This document shows, one piece after another, positions 37,132 through 46,214 of a DNA stretch of 64,000 nt. This stretch comes from Acidovorax sp. Leaf191 (lineage in GTDB: Bacteria; Pseudomonadota; Gammaproteobacteria; Burkholderiales; Burkholderiaceae_C). A program made the translations under genes and the position numbers. Every line of letters begins with the position of its first letter. The first letter of the stretch is position 1. The notes beneath the pieces are model-generated. The model had not been told where the DNA came from. It did not search any database and saw nothing but the letters and a program-made list of their open reading frames with translations. Location: positions 857,372 to 921,371 of the forward strand of contig NZ_LMPT01000019.1 of assembly GCF_001424425.1 (NCBI RefSeq). Reading direction: 5' to 3'.

Positions 37132-40100
37132 TTATCCGATCGTCATCAGGCTGGCATTGCCGCCCGCCGCCGCCGTGTTCACGCTCAGCGCACGCTCGAT
37201 CACCAGGCGCTCCAGCGGCACCTCGGTACTGCCCGGGGGCATGCCCGTGACGGCGACGATGGGGCCGGGGCGGCGGGCAAGCTGTTCGCACACGTTGCGC
37301 AAATCCTCGGGCGTGCCATGGTGCAGCACCGCAGCCAAGTCGGTGGTGTCGTCGGCCAATGCGTTGGGCGCGATCGCGATGCGCGCCTGCAATTCGGCGG
37401 GCAGGGTGGTGCGCAGGGCGGTGTGTGCGTCGCTCCACACTGCCTTGCCGCCACTGGCCAGCACGGCGGCCAGTTGGGTCCACAGGTCTTCCTGCGCGGC
37501 AGCGATGCACAGCACGGTGGCACGCGGCAGCAGGCTGTAGACGTTGCGCTCGCCCGTGGGCCCGGGCAGGGTGCGCGCGGTGCCGGTTTGGGTCTCGGCG
37601 GCAAAGCGGCGGCAGGTGGCGGCCAGGGGGGCGTGCCCCGCCGCCTGCGCCCAGCGCTCCAGGGCGTGCAGGGGGCTCAGCAGTGTTTCGCGCGCGGCCA
37701 TGTCTGGCGCGGCGATGCGGTCCGCGGCGGCGAATGTCTGCGCCAGTGCGGCGGCCGGGCGCTGGGCCAGCAGCCGCAGCAGGTACAGCGGGCCGCCAGC
37801 CTTGGGGCCCGTGCCCGACAGGCCTTCGCCGCCGAAGGGCTGCACGCCCACCACGGCACCCACCATGTTGCGGTTGACGTACACGTTGCCAGCGTGCGCG
37901 CGGTCGACCACGCGGGCGATGGTTTCGTCGATGCGGGTGTGCACGCCCTGGGTCAGGCCGTAGCCGGTGGCGTTGATTTGGTCGAGCAGCTGGTCCAGGT
38001 CCTTGCGTGCATAGCGCACCAGGTGCAGCACGGGGCCGAAGACCTCGCGCTGCAGCTCGCCGATGCTGTTCAGTTCGATGAGCGTGGGCGGCACGAAGGT
38101 GCCCTGTGCGGCCTCGGCGGCATCGCTGCGGCAGTGCTGGAACACGCGCTGGCCGCGGCTCTTGAAGGCGTCGATGTGTTGGGTGATACCCGCCTGGGCC
38201 TCGGCGTCGATCACCGGGCCCACGTCCACCGCCAGCGCTGCGGGGTTGCCCATGCGCAGCTCGCCCATGGCGCCCTGCAGCATCTCGACCACGCGGTCGG
38301 CGGCGTCGTCTTGCACGCACAGCACGCGCAGTGCGGAGCAGCGCTGGCCCGCGCTGTCGAAGGCTGACGAGACCGCGTCGGTGACCACCTGCTCCACCAG
38401 GGCGGACGAGTCCACGATCATCGCGTTTTGCCCGCCCGTTTCGGCGATCAGCGGGATGGGGCGGCCGGCGGCATCCAAGCGGCCGGCGATGGTGCGCTGC
38501 AGGATGCGCGCGACCTCGGTGGAGCCGGTGAACATGACGCCCATGACGCGGGAGTCGCCGATCAGGCGTGCGCCCACGGTCTCTCCCTGGCCGGGCAGCA
38601 ATTGCACCGCACCGCGCGGCACCCCCGCCTGCCACAGCAGGCGCACGGCCTCGGCGGCGACGAGTGGCGTCTGCTCGGCGGGCTTGGCCAGCACGGGGTT
38701 GCCGGCGGCCAGCGCTGCGGCCACCTGGCCCATGAAAATGGCCAGCGGAAAGTTCCAGGGGCTGATGCAGGCCACGGGGCCCAGCGGGATGTGCGTGGCG
38801 TTGTCGAAGGTGCTCTCCACCTGCGCCGCGTAGTAGCGCAAGAAGTCCACCGCCTCGCGCACCTCGGCGATGGCGTTGCTGGCGCTCTTGCCGGCCTCGC
38901 GCATCAGCAGGCCCATCAGCGGCTGCAGGCGCGCTTGGAGCAGGTCGGCGGTGCGCTGCAGGGCGGCGGCGCGTTCGGCAGGGCCGGTGGCGGCCCAGGC
39001 CGGTGCGGCTTGCTGTGCGTTCTTCAGCGCCTGGTCCACGTCGCCGGCCGTGGCCTCCTGCACATGGCCGACCACGTCGCGCAGGTCGGCGGGGTTGCGC
39101 ACGGGCGTGGCCGGGCCGGCGGGCACATCGGTGGCCAGCAGCGGGCCGGCAGTCCAGCCGTGCAGGGCGCTGGACTGCAGCGTGGCGGCGAGTTGCGCCA
39201 GTGTGGCATCGCTGGCGATGTCGAGCCCTTGCGAGTTGGTGCGGCCGCTGCCGTAGAGCGCCGCTGGCAGCGGAATACGCGGGTGGGGCAGGCCGGCCGT
39301 GCCTTCGCGGGCGGCCGCTTCGTCCACCACCTGCACGGGGCTGCGCACCAGATCGGCCAGGGCGATGGTCTCGTCGGCAATGCGGTTCACGAAGGAGGTG
39401 TTGGCACCGTTCTCCAGCAGGCGGCGCACCAGGTAGGCCAGCAGCGTCTCGTGCGTGCCCACCGGGGCGTAGATGCGGCACGGCCGGCCCAGGCCGGCCT
39501 TTCCTGTTTCTCGGCCGAGCTTGCCCGCACCGATGGCGCCCACCACCTGCTCGTACAGCGGCTCGCCCATGCCGTGCAGGCACTGAAACTCGTACTGCCC
39601 CGCGTAGTAGTTGCTGCCCGCCAGGTGGTAGATGGTGGCCAGGGTCTCGGCGTTGTGCGTGGCGAACTGTGGGTACACGGCCTCGGGTGCGGCCAGCAGC
39701 CTGCGCGCGCAGGCCACGTAGGAGACATCGGTGTGCACCTTGCGGGTGTAGACCGGGTAGTCGGCCAGGCCGTCGATCTGGGCGCGCTTGATCTCGCTGT
39801 CCCAGTAGGCGCCCTTGACCAGGCGCACCATGAGGCGGCGGCGGGAGCGGCGCGCCAGGTCGATGACGAAATCGATCACATACGGGCAGCGCTTTTGGTA
39901 GGCCTGGATCACGAAGCCGATGCCGTTCCAGCCCGCCAGGCTGGGCTCGTGGCACAGGCGCTCGAGCAGGTCGAGCGAGATTTCCAGGCGGTCGGCTTCT
40001 TCGGCGTCGATGTTGATGCCGATGTCGTAGCTCTTGGCCAACTCGGTCAGTCGCAGCACCAGGGGGTAGAGCTCGTCCATCACGCGGGCGAACTGCGCGC

Positions 40101-40905
40101 GGCTGTAGCGCGGGTGCAGGGCCGACAGCTTGATCGAGATGCCGGGGCCTTCATAAATGCCGCGCCCGGCCGATGCCTTGCCGATGGCGTGGATGGCCTG
40201 CTCGTACGAGGCGTAGTAGCGCTCGGCGTCGGCCATGGTCAGGGCCGCCTCGCCCAGCATGTCGTACGAGTAGCGAAAGCCTTCGGCCTCCATGCGGCGC
40301 GCGTTGGAAAGGGCCTCGGCAATGGTCTCGCCGGTGACGAACTGCTCGCCCATCATGCGCATGGCCATGTCCACGCCCTTGCGGATCAGGGGCTCGCCGC
40401 CCCGGCCGATGAGCCGGCCCAGCGATGCACCCAGGCTGCCTTCGCTGTGGGTGGCTACCAGTTTGCCGGTGATGAGCAGGCCCCAGGTGGCCGCGTTGAC
40501 GAAGAGCGAGGGGCTCTTGCCCAGGTGGGGCTCCCACTGGCCATTGCTGATCTTGTCGCGGATGAGCGCGTCGCGCGTGGCCGCATCGGGGATGCGCAGC
40601 AGCGCCTCGGCCAGGCACATCAGGGCCACGCCCTCCTGGGACGAGAGCGAGAACTCCTGCAGCAGCCCCTGCACGATGCCCGCGCGGCCGCTGGCGGCCT
40701 TGCGCTGGCGCAGCGTGCCGGCGATGCGCAGCGCCAGTTGCTGCGACGCCGCGGCCAAGTCCTGCGGCACGCGGGCCTGTGCCAGCAGCGGTGCCAGGGC
40801 CTCGGGCTCGGGCCGGCGGCAGGCGGCGGTGATGGCGGCGCGCAGCGGGTTGGCCAGCGGGGTGCGCGGGGCGAAGTCTGCAAAGGCGGCGGCGGTCGTT
40901 GTCAT
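37132..40905 (-). CDS. putA: Bifunctional proline dehydrogenase / P5C dehydrogenase PutA
   Basis: A 1257-residue protein. The proline dehydrogenase barrel covers about residues 180-480 (GPGISIKLSALHPRYSRAQ, LMVRLVKGAYWDSEIKRAQ, FATHNAETLATI). The aldehyde dehydrogenase domain covers about 570-1000, with catalytic Glu in AETGGQNAM near 822 and Cys in SAGQRCSALR near 856. It converts proline to glutamate at the membrane and in the cytosol. The N-terminus (MTTTAAAFADFAPRTPLANP) has no ribbon-helix-helix domain, so unlike E. coli PutA it is not a DNA-binding repressor; the divergent Lrp-type gene probably takes that role. Confidence 0.96.
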   Translation of the reverse strand: MTTTAAAFADFAPRTPLANPLRAAITAACRRPEPEALAPLLAQARVPQDLAAASQQLALRIAGTLRQRKAASGRAGIVQGLLQEFSLSSQEGVALMCLAEALLRIPDAATRDALIRDKISNGQWEPHLGKSPSLFVNAATWGLLITGKLVATHSEGSLGASLGRLIGRGGEPLIRKGVDMAMRMMGEQFVTGETIAEALSNARRMEAEGFRYSYDMLGEAALTMADAERYYASYEQAIHAIGKASAGRGIYEGPGISIKLSALHPRYSRAQFARVMDELYPLVLRLTELAKSYDIGINIDAEEADRLEISLDLLERLCHEPSLAGWNGIGFVIQAYQKRCPYVIDFVIDLARRSRRRLMVRLVKGAYWDSEIKRAQIDGLADYPVYTRKVHTDVSYVACARRLLAAPEAVYPQFATHNAETLATIYHLAGSNYYAGQYEFQCLHGMGEPLYEQVVGAIGAGKLGRETGKAGLGRPCRIYAPVGTHETLLAYLVRRLLENGANTSFVNRIADETIALADLVRSPVQVVDEAAAREGTAGLPHPRIPLPAALYGSGRTNSQGLDIASDATLAQLAATLQSSALHGWTAGPLLATDVPAGPATPVRNPADLRDVVGHVQEATAGDVDQALKNAQQAAPAWAATGPAERAAALQRTADLLQARLQPLMGLLMREAGKSASNAIAEVREAVDFLRYYAAQVESTFDNATHIPLGPVACISPWNFPLAIFMGQVAAALAAGNPVLAKPAEQTPLVAAEAVRLLWQAGVPRGAVQLLPGQGETVGARLIGDSRVMGVMFTGSTEVARILQRTIAGRLDAAGRPIPLIAETGGQNAMIVDSSALVEQVVTDAVSSAFDSAGQRCSALRVLCVQDDAADRVVEMLQGAMGELRMGNPAALAVDVGPVIDAEAQAGITQHIDAFKSRGQRVFQHCRSDAAEAAQGTFVPPTLIELNSIGELQREVFGPVLHLVRYARKDLDQLLDQINATGYGLTQGVHTRIDETIARVVDRAHAGNVYVNRNMVGAVVGVQPFGGEGLSGTGPKAGGPLYLLRLLAQRPAAALAQTFAAADRIAAPDMAARETLLSPLHALERWAQAAGHAPLAATCRRFAAETQTGTARTLPGPTGERNVYSLLPRATVLCIAAAQEDLWTQLAAVLASGGKAVWSDAHTALRTTLPAELQARIAIAPNALADDTTDLAAVLHHGTPEDLRNVCEQLARRPGPIVAVTGMPPGSTEVPLERLVIERALSVNTAAAGGNASLMTIG

Positions 40906-41032
40906 GGCGGGTTCTCGAAGAGAAATGTTCGGGCCCGACGGCTGTCAGACCCACTGAAACGGATCATCTCTGGAGTCGCGATGAATAAATGGTCGAAAAT
41001 TGGCTTATTAACCGAATGAATCACTAGTGCCA

Positions 41033-41512
41033 ATGACCAACGACACCGATCTGGACCGTATCGACCGCAGAATTTTGTCGATCCTGCAGGAAGACGGGCG
41101 CATTGCCAACCTCAAGCTGGCGGAGGCCGTGGCCCTGTCGCCCACCGCGGTGCTGGCGCGTGTGCAGCGGCTCACGCGGGACGGCTTCATCCTCGGCTAC
41201 GAGGCGCGGCTCAACCCGCTGCGGCTGGGCGCGGGCATGCTGGTGTTTGTGGAGGTGCTGCTCGACCGCACCACGCCCAACGTGTTCGACCAGTTCAAGG
41301 CCGCCGTGCAGGTGCACCCCGAGATCATGGAGTGCCACATGGTGGCGGGTGGCTTCGACTACCTGCTCAAGACCCGTTCGGCCGACATGAATGCGTACCG
41401 CGTGTTCGCCGGGGCCGTACTGTGGCAACTGCCCGGCGTGCGCGAGACGCGCACCTACGCCGTGATGGAAGAGGTCAAGCACACCAACCACCTCTTTCTC
41501 CATCTGTCGTGA
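41033..41512 (+). CDS. Lrp/AsnC-family regulator, probable activator of putA
   Basis: A 159-residue Lrp-type regulator: HTH at residues 20-45 (IANLKLAEAVALSPTAVLARVQRL) and an RAM ligand domain containing HMVAGGFDYLLKTRSADM. It is divergent from putA, with 127 bases between the starts, the classic layout of PutR-type proline-responsive activators. I use the ATG at 41033; the GTG at 41027 is an alternative. Confidence 0.93.
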   Translation: MTNDTDLDRIDRRILSILQEDGRIANLKLAEAVALSPTAVLARVQRLTRDGFILGYEARLNPLRLGAGMLVFVEVLLDRTTPNVFDQFKAAVQVHPEIMECHMVAGGFDYLLKTRSADMNAYRVFAGAVLWQLPGVRETRTYAVMEEVKHTNHLFLHLS

Positions 41513-41634
41513 AGCGCCGCGGCACCACAGCCGCGCCGTTGGCCCGCAGCGGCTTTCACGCGACAGCGGCGTTGGCTGGGCGGGGCAAAGCCAGCATAAT
41601 GACCGGTAAATACGTCTGACTCAGGAGAAGAAAC

Positions 41635-41934
41635 ATGAAGGTCCTTCCATACGCTGCCGCAGCCCTGGTGGCTGCATTCTTCAGCCAGTCGGCCATGGCG
41701 TCGTGCTACGTGGTGTACGGCCCCGACAAGGACATCGTGTACCGCGCTCCGGAGCCACCGATCGATTTGTCCCGCCAGATCCACGAGACCTTGCCGGTGG
41801 TGGCGCCCAACTCGACGCTGGTGTTCACGCCCGACAATCACAATTGCGATCTCACCATCAACAAGCTGCCGCTCGCCTCCGCCTCCATGCGCGGTGCGCC
41901 GGGCATGCGCGCTGCACGCGCCGACCGCAGCTGA
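41635..41934 (+). CDS. Small secreted protein of unknown function
   Basis: A 99-residue protein with a clear signal peptide (MKVLPYAAAALVAAFFSQSAMA, cleavage before SCYVVYGPD). The mature part has two cysteines (SCYV and NHNCDL) that could form a disulfide, a YGPDKDIVYRAPEPPIDLS segment, and an Arg/Ala-rich tail. AGGAG precedes the ATG. I do not recognise the family. It is a single-gene unit ahead of rlmD. Confidence 0.8.
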   Translation: MKVLPYAAAALVAAFFSQSAMASCYVVYGPDKDIVYRAPEPPIDLSRQIHETLPVVAPNSTLVFTPDNHNCDLTINKLPLASASMRGAPGMRAARADRS

Positions 41935-41989
41935 GGTATTCCTGTCACGGCTCGGACAGGCGCAGTCCCGGGCCTGAGACAATCGGGGG

Positions 41990-43450
41990 ATGAGCGAACC
42001 GAAAGAACTATCCCCCTCGTTTGAACCCGCCGCACAAGACGGCGCAGACCTGCCTGACGGCTGGCTGCAGGTGCAGTCCATGGACCTGGACGCCCAGGGC
42101 GTGGCCCGCAAGCCCGATGGCAAGGTCGTCTTCATCGACGGCGCCCTGCCTTTCGAGCTGGTCACGGCCAACACCCACCGCAAGAAGAACAACTGGGAGC
42201 AAGCCAGCCTGACGGCGATCCACCGCGAGTCGTCGCAGCGCGTGCGCCCTGGCTGCCCGCACTTCGGCCTGCACGCCGGGGCCTGCGGCGGCTGCAAGAT
42301 GCAGCACCTTCACGTGGGCGCGCAGGTGGCCGTCAAGCAGCGCGTGCTGGAAGACAACCTCTGGCACCTGGGCAAGGTCAAGGCCGAAACCGTCATGCGG
42401 CCCATCGAGGGGCCCGCCTGGGGCTACCGCTACCGCGCCCGCCTGTCCGTGCGCCATGTGATCAAGAAGGGCACGGTGCTGGTGGGCTTTCATGAGCGCA
42501 AGAGCCGCTACGTGGCGGACATGCAGACCTGCAGGATCCTGCCCCCGCACGTGGATGCGATGCTGATGCCGCTGCGTGCGCTGATCGCCGGAATGGACGC
42601 GCGCGACACCTGCCCGCAGATCGAGCTGGCCTGTGGCGACACGGTGACCGCCCTGGTGCTGCGGCACCTGGAGCCGCTGAGCGCCGACGACATCGCGCGG
42701 CTGCGTGCCTTTGCCGCCGAGCACGGCGTGCAATGGTGGCTGCAGCCCAAGGGCCCGGACACGGTGAAGCTGCTCGACGAGGGCGGCGAACAGCTGTCGT
42801 ACGCGCTGCCGGACTTTGGCATCACCATGCCCTTCAAGCCCACCGACTTCACGCAGGTCAACCCGCACATCAACCGGGTGCTGGTCAGCCGGGCACTGCG
42901 CCTGCTGGATGTGCAGCCGCACGAGCGCGTCATCGACTGGTTCTGCGGCCTGGGCAACTTCACACTGCCCCTGGCCACGCAGGCGCGTGAGGTACTGGGC
43001 ATCGAGGGCAGCGAGGCGCTGGTCGCCCGTTCGCGCGAAAACTATGCATTGAATCAGGCCCTGCCGCGCGGCAGTAAAGCGCTAGCAGCTACTGATTTTG
43101 TAGCACGCAATCTGTTCGAGATGACGCCCGCAATGCTGGTGGCCGATGGCTGGGCCGACAAGTGGCTGGTGGACCCGCCGCGCGAGGGCGCATTCGCGCT
43201 GGCCAAGGCGCTGGCAGACATCGAGCAGGCGCGCATCGGTGCCGAGGATGCCGGCCCGCTGCCCGCGGGCGCCGAAAGCTGGACACCCCCCCAGCGCATC
43301 GTCTACGTGAGCTGCAACCCCGCCACGCTGGCGCGGGATGCGGGCCTGCTGGTGCACAAGGCCGGTTACAAATGCACGGCTGCGGGCATGGTCAACATGT
43401 TCCCGCACACGGCGCACGTCGAGAGCATGGCGGTGTTCGAGCGGGTGTGA
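41990..43450 (+). CDS. rlmD: 23S rRNA (uracil-C5)-methyltransferase RlmD
   Basis: A 486-residue SAM- and 4Fe-4S-dependent methyltransferase for U1939 of 23S rRNA. Iron-sulfur Cys are at 89, 99 and 102 ([19 protein letters not shown]), with a fourth near 177 (MQTCRILPP). The SAM motif [14 protein letters not shown] is near residue 317, the base-binding VDPPREG near 392, and the catalytic nucleophile is Cys442 in [12 protein letters not shown]. About residues 360-372 are encoded by a stretch that matches the genomic palindromic repeat described below, inserted between SAM-domain motifs without breaking the frame. Confidence 0.94.
   Translation: MSEPKELSPSFEPAAQDGADLPDGWLQVQSMDLDAQGVARKPDGKVVFIDGALPFELVTANTHRKKNNWEQASLTAIHRESSQRVRPGCPHFGLHAGACGGCKMQHLHVGAQVAVKQRVLEDNLWHLGKVKAETVMRPIEGPAWGYRYRARLSVRHVIKKGTVLVGFHERKSRYVADMQTCRILPPHVDAMLMPLRALIAGMDARDTCPQIELACGDTVTALVLRHLEPLSADDIARLRAFAAEHGVQWWLQPKGPDTVKLLDEGGEQLSYALPDFGITMPFKPTDFTQVNPHINRVLVSRALRLLDVQPHERVIDWFCGLGNFTLPLATQAREVLGIEGSEALVARSRENYALNQALPRGSKALAATDFVARNLFEMTPAMLVADGWADKWLVDPPREGAFALAKALADIEQARIGAEDAGPLPAGAESWTPPQRIVYVSCNPATLARDAGLLVHKAGYKCTAAGMVNMFPHTAHVESMAVFERV
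43075..43105 (-). repeat. Palindromic repeat copy C inside rlmD
   Basis: The reverse complement, TGCTACAAAATCAGTAGC followed by TGCTAGCGCTT, matches the repeat consensus (GCTATC-N5-GATAGC then CTAGCGCTT) seen at 45522, 49190, 50811 and 62377. It lies within coding sequence and adds about 10 residues in frame. Confidence 0.6.
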
Positions 43451-43483
43451 CCGCCTGAAGGATGTCAGAGGCAGGAGGAGGGC

Positions 43484-43503
43484 GGCCAGGCGCGGTCCTG
43501 GCC
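43484..43503. terminator. Hairpin between convergent rlmD and lipoprotein genes
   Basis: GGCCAGG (43484-43490) and CCTGGCC (43497-43503) form a perfect 7-bp stem with a 6-base loop. There is no T run, so a terminator role is only suggested by its convergent position. Confidence 0.35.
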
Positions 43504-43574
43504 CTTCCCGCTGCCAGTCGCCAGGACGTCAGGCGCGTGCACGCCCGGGGAAGGGCGCCCTGTCAGGGCAGATC

Positions 43575-43955
43575 TCAACTCCTGCTGCGGCTCGCGGCAG
43601 GGTCGCGCGTCTCGGTCTCGGTGTCGATGTCCGCACTGCCCTTGCGCTCGGGCTTCTTCACCTCGCCCAGCACCGACGGCGCGCCTTCGATCTTGTTCTC
43701 GCGCATGTAGGCGTCCATGTCCTTCCAGCCGGCGAAGACGGATGCCTTGGCGGCCTTGGGGTTGAGCGTGTAGCAATCCTCCAGGCCGCGCAGCGCATGG
43801 CGGCAGGCGCCGCCGATGGCCTTGGCCTCGGCATCGCGCTGCGCAACGCGCGGATCAGGGCCCAGGCCAGGGATCTTGTCGCAACCGGCCAGCAGCAGCG
43901 CGAGGGCGGCCACGGCCAGCAGGCGCAGCGGGGTGAAGGGCAGGTTGCGATACAT
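43575..43955 (-). CDS. Predicted lipoprotein
   Basis: A 126-residue protein with a lipoprotein signal peptide (LLAVAALALLLAGC, lipobox Cys at residue 25). The rest is soluble, with a GGACRHALRGLEDCYTLNPKAAKASVFAGWKDMDAYM segment that has two cysteines and an amphipathic helix, then a charged Lys/Arg/Asp/Thr-rich tail. No named family is recognised. It is anchored to the inner or outer membrane facing the periplasm. Confidence 0.82.
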   Translation of the reverse strand: MYRNLPFTPLRLLAVAALALLLAGCDKIPGLGPDPRVAQRDAEAKAIGGACRHALRGLEDCYTLNPKAAKASVFAGWKDMDAYMRENKIEGAPSVLGEVKKPERKGSADIDTETETRDPAASRSRS

Positions 43956-44020
43956 GTACTTGCATTATCGGCAGGACTGCGCCGCTATTGAGGCTTGACC
44001 TTGGTGCGGGCTCAACAAAA

Positions 44021-44045
44021 AGAAAAAGGCTCCCGAAGGAGCCTT
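44021..44045 (-). terminator. Terminator of the YccA-like gene
   Basis: An 8-bp stem (44026-44033 with 44038-44045) whose minus-strand loop is TTCG closed by C-G, an extra-stable tetraloop, followed on the minus strand by TTTTTCTTTTTG. It is a textbook rho-independent terminator. Confidence 0.9.
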
Positions 44046-44173
44046 GTGGCGCACGCTGTGAAGCGGCGGTTGACACTGGCGCGGTAGCAGGCCAGTGCAC
44101 CCGTGGAACCGGCTTCGCCGGACCACCGGGTGCGCCCCCCTTGGGGAAAGCCGCGCAGCCGTTCAGGGGACGC

Positions 44174-44869
44174 TTACTCGCGCTCTCCACCCATGATGCC
44201 CAGCAGGGCCAGCAGGCTCTGGAACACGTTGAACACGTCCAGGTACAGGGCCAGGGTCGCGCTGATGTAGTTGGTCTCGCCGCCGTCCAGGATCTGCTTG
44301 ATGTCGTACAGCATGTAGGCGCTGAAGATGCCGATGGCCGCCATCGAGATCGCCATCATGCCCACGCTGGAGCCGACGAACACGTTGATGATGCCGCCCA
44401 CCATGAGCACCATGGCGCCCACGAACAGCCACTTGCCCATGCCCGACAGGTCGCGCTTGATCACGCTGGCCAGGCTGGCCATCACGAAGAACACGCCGGC
44501 GGTGCCGGCAAAGGCCGTCATGATGAGGTCGGTGCCGTTCTTGAAGCCCAGCACCATGCCGATCAGGCGCGACAGCATCAGGCCCATGAAGAACGTGAAG
44601 GCCAGCAGCACCGGCACGCCCGCTGCAGAGCGCTTGGTCTTTTCGATCGCGAACATGAAGGCGAACGCGCCGCCCAGGAACACGATCAGGCCCACGCCGC
44701 CGCGCAGCGACTGGGTGATGCCGGTGGCCACGCCGACCCAGGCGCCGAGCACCGTGGGGATCATGCTCAGCGCGAGCAGCCAGTAGGTATTGCGAAGAAC
44801 CCGGTGGCGGTCTTCCTGCGAGATGCCATAGCCCGCAGAGTGGCCCAGGGTGGTGACATGGTCATTCAT
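44174..44869 (-). CDS. Bax inhibitor-1 / YccA-family integral membrane protein
   Basis: A 231-residue protein with seven hydrophobic segments; the C-terminal block AYMLYDIKQILDGGETNYISATLALYLDVFNVFQSLL is the BI-1 signature, including the paired Asp residues of the pH-sensing calcium-leak site. E. coli YccA inhibits FtsH. The ATG at 44869 has AAGGAG nine bases upstream; the longer reading to 44986 has no ribosome site. It is monocistronic, with its own terminator. Confidence 0.92.
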   Translation of the reverse strand: MNDHVTTLGHSAGYGISQEDRHRVLRNTYWLLALSMIPTVLGAWVGVATGITQSLRGGVGLIVFLGGAFAFMFAIEKTKRSAAGVPVLLAFTFFMGLMLSRLIGMVLGFKNGTDLIMTAFAGTAGVFFVMASLASVIKRDLSGMGKWLFVGAMVLMVGGIINVFVGSSVGMMAISMAAIGIFSAYMLYDIKQILDGGETNYISATLALYLDVFNVFQSLLALLGIMGGERE

Positions 44870-44957
44870 CTTGTGTCTCTCCTTGTTGGCCTGCACAGCG
44901 CAGACATTGCAAATTCTAGGTGGAGACGGTTTTTGGCCTCGCAATGACCGCACCCGC

Positions 44958-45004
44958 TTACCTACTTTTGGTAAGGGTACTTTCACCCTGCGTAGGGGTG
45001 AGCG
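44958..45004. promoter_or_regulatory. Two small inverted repeats in the divergent promoter region
   Basis: TTACC-N7-GGTAA (44958-44974) is followed by CACCC-N6-GGGTG-like pairing near 44988-45004. They lie between the YccA-like and GlcG-like genes and may be operators. The regulator is unknown. Confidence 0.35.
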
Positions 45005-45112
45005 GCCCTGGCGATGCCGCTATGCTTGATGGTTCATTGCTCCGGCGGGCCCCTGCGGTTCGTCCGGGCGACCTTTCTTCGACTCTTTCTTTTCCTCCAC
45101 CCGGACACATCC

Positions 45113-45520
45113 ATGAAGACCAAGCACGAACTCGAACTCGCCGACGTCAAGGCCATTGCCGCCGCTGCCGAAGCCGAAGCCCTGAAGAACCAGTGGGCCG
45201 TGACCATCGCCATCGTGGACGACGGCGGCCACCTGCTGTGGCTGCAGCGCCTGGACGGCGCCGCCGCCGTGTCCTCGCACATCGCCCCTTCCAAGGCCCG
45301 CACGGCCGCCATGGGCCGCCGCGAGAGCAAGGTGTACGAGGACATCGTCAACGGTGGCCGCACTGCGTTCCTGAGCGCGCCCGGCATCGACGGCCTGCTC
45401 GAAGGCGGCGTGCCGATCCTCAAGGACGGCCAGTGCCTGGGCGCGGTGGGCGTGAGCGGCGTGAAGTCCACCGAGGACGCGCAGGTCGCGCGTGCCGGCA
45501 TCGCTGCACTGGGTCTTTGA
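45113..45520 (+). CDS. GlcG/HbpS-family heme-binding-like protein
   Basis: A 135-residue cytoplasmic protein of the GlcG/HbpS (DUF336) family: VTIAIVDDGGHLLWLQRLDGA near residue 25, SKARTAAMGRRES near residue 60, and GGVPILKDGQCLGAVGVSG near residue 100. Relatives bind heme or act with glycolate and diol utilisation. The start at 45113 gives the standard family length; the upstream extension to 45014 is not family-like. A repeat and a terminator follow. Confidence 0.88.
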   Translation: MKTKHELELADVKAIAAAAEAEALKNQWAVTIAIVDDGGHLLWLQRLDGAAAVSSHIAPSKARTAAMGRRESKVYEDIVNGGRTAFLSAPGIDGLLEGGVPILKDGQCLGAVGVSGVKSTEDAQVARAGIAALGL

Positions 45521-45521
45521 G

Positions 45522-45585
45522 ATTGCTATCAAATAGATAGCTTCTCGCGCTTGCCTATCAAGCGCTGGAGGGCAAATTTATTTGA
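45522..45585. repeat. Palindromic repeat copy A
   Basis: Two adjacent hairpins: GCTATC-N5-GATAGC (45525-45541) and GCGCTTG-N5-CAAGCGC (45547-45565), followed by GGAGGGCAAATTTATTTGAA. This is the fullest copy of the recurrent element. Confidence 0.7.
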
Positions 45586-45615
45586 ATCTACCGGGTGACG
45601 CTGTCGTCGCCCACA

Positions 45616-45642
45616 AAAAAACCGGCTCAAGGCCGGTTTTTT
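45616..45642 (+). terminator. Rho-independent terminator after the GlcG-like gene
   Basis: An 11-bp stem (A6 plus ACCGG C with its complement ending T6), arms 45616-45626 and 45632-45642, 5-base loop. It can act in both directions. Confidence 0.9.
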
Positions 45643-45847
45643 GTTGCGAGCGAAGAACCCTGGGGTACAAAAAAAGCCTGGCTACGCGGGGGTGAACCCG
45701 TTGGCTGGCAAAAACGACCCTTGCGAGCTTGTTGAAAGCCCGGGAGTCGCCCCACGATGAAACTGGGTGCCGCTGCCGGCGCTATGGGTGCAAAGACCGG
45801 TCAGGCGCGGGCTGCGGCGAATGTTGGTGATGGCTGAAACTGCCGCC
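45643..45847. other. Gene-free stretch before hemP
   Basis: About 200 bases with no recognisable gene. It has a local GC-rich inverted pairing near 45685-45710. I see no tRNA or known small RNA in it. Confidence 0.4.
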
Positions 45848-46069
45848 TTATTTGGTCAGGATCAGCTTGCCGAGCTTGGTGGCCTGCAGGCGGTACACCG
45901 ACCCGTTGTGGCTGATGGCCACGGCCTTCTGGCCCTGCAGCAGGGAGCTGCTGTCGACCGCAGCTGCGGTAGGTTCGGTGCGTTGGCTTGCTTGCCCGTC
46001 GGCGTGCGAGACCCCCTTGCTGGCAGAAGCGGGGCGCAGGATCGAAGCGGCGGTCAAAGTGGCTTGCAT
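45848..46069 (-). CDS. hemP: Hemin uptake protein HemP
   Basis: A 73-residue protein whose C-terminus carries the HemP core: VDSSSLLQGQKAVAISHNGSVYRLQATKLGKLILTK. HemP proteins accompany heme uptake; in some relatives they activate transcription of the heme receptor. The ATG at 46069 gives normal length; the reading to 46216 runs through the promoter. A Fur-box-like sequence lies 32 bases upstream, so iron repression is likely. No heme receptor is adjacent. Confidence 0.9.
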   Translation of the reverse strand: MQATLTAASILRPASASKGVSHADGQASQRTEPTAAAVDSSSLLQGQKAVAISHNGSVYRLQATKLGKLILTK

Positions 46070-46100
46070 GGGTTTTTCCTGGTGCGTTTGATTGCGTTTT

Positions 46101-46119
46101 GCTAATGATAACGATTCGC
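46101..46119. promoter_or_regulatory. Fur-box-like site upstream of hemP
   Basis: GCTAATGATAACGATTCGC matches the 19-bp Fur consensus GATAATGATAATCATTATC at 14 positions and is located just upstream of hemP. It may also affect the divergent GFA-family gene. Confidence 0.75.
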
Positions 46120-46214
46120 AATTACAAGTCAAGCGACTGGAGTGTTTCTTTTTGTTCTTTTGCTCGCCGGGCAGAATCTGACCACAGCGGTCATTCAGAT
46201 CAAGGATTCCGAAC

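Noticed and set aside
45660..45780. Possible structured RNA (tmRNA-like start) before hemP
   Set aside because: A superficial resemblance to a GGGGGTGAACC motif, but no tRNA-like ends or other tmRNA features are visible.
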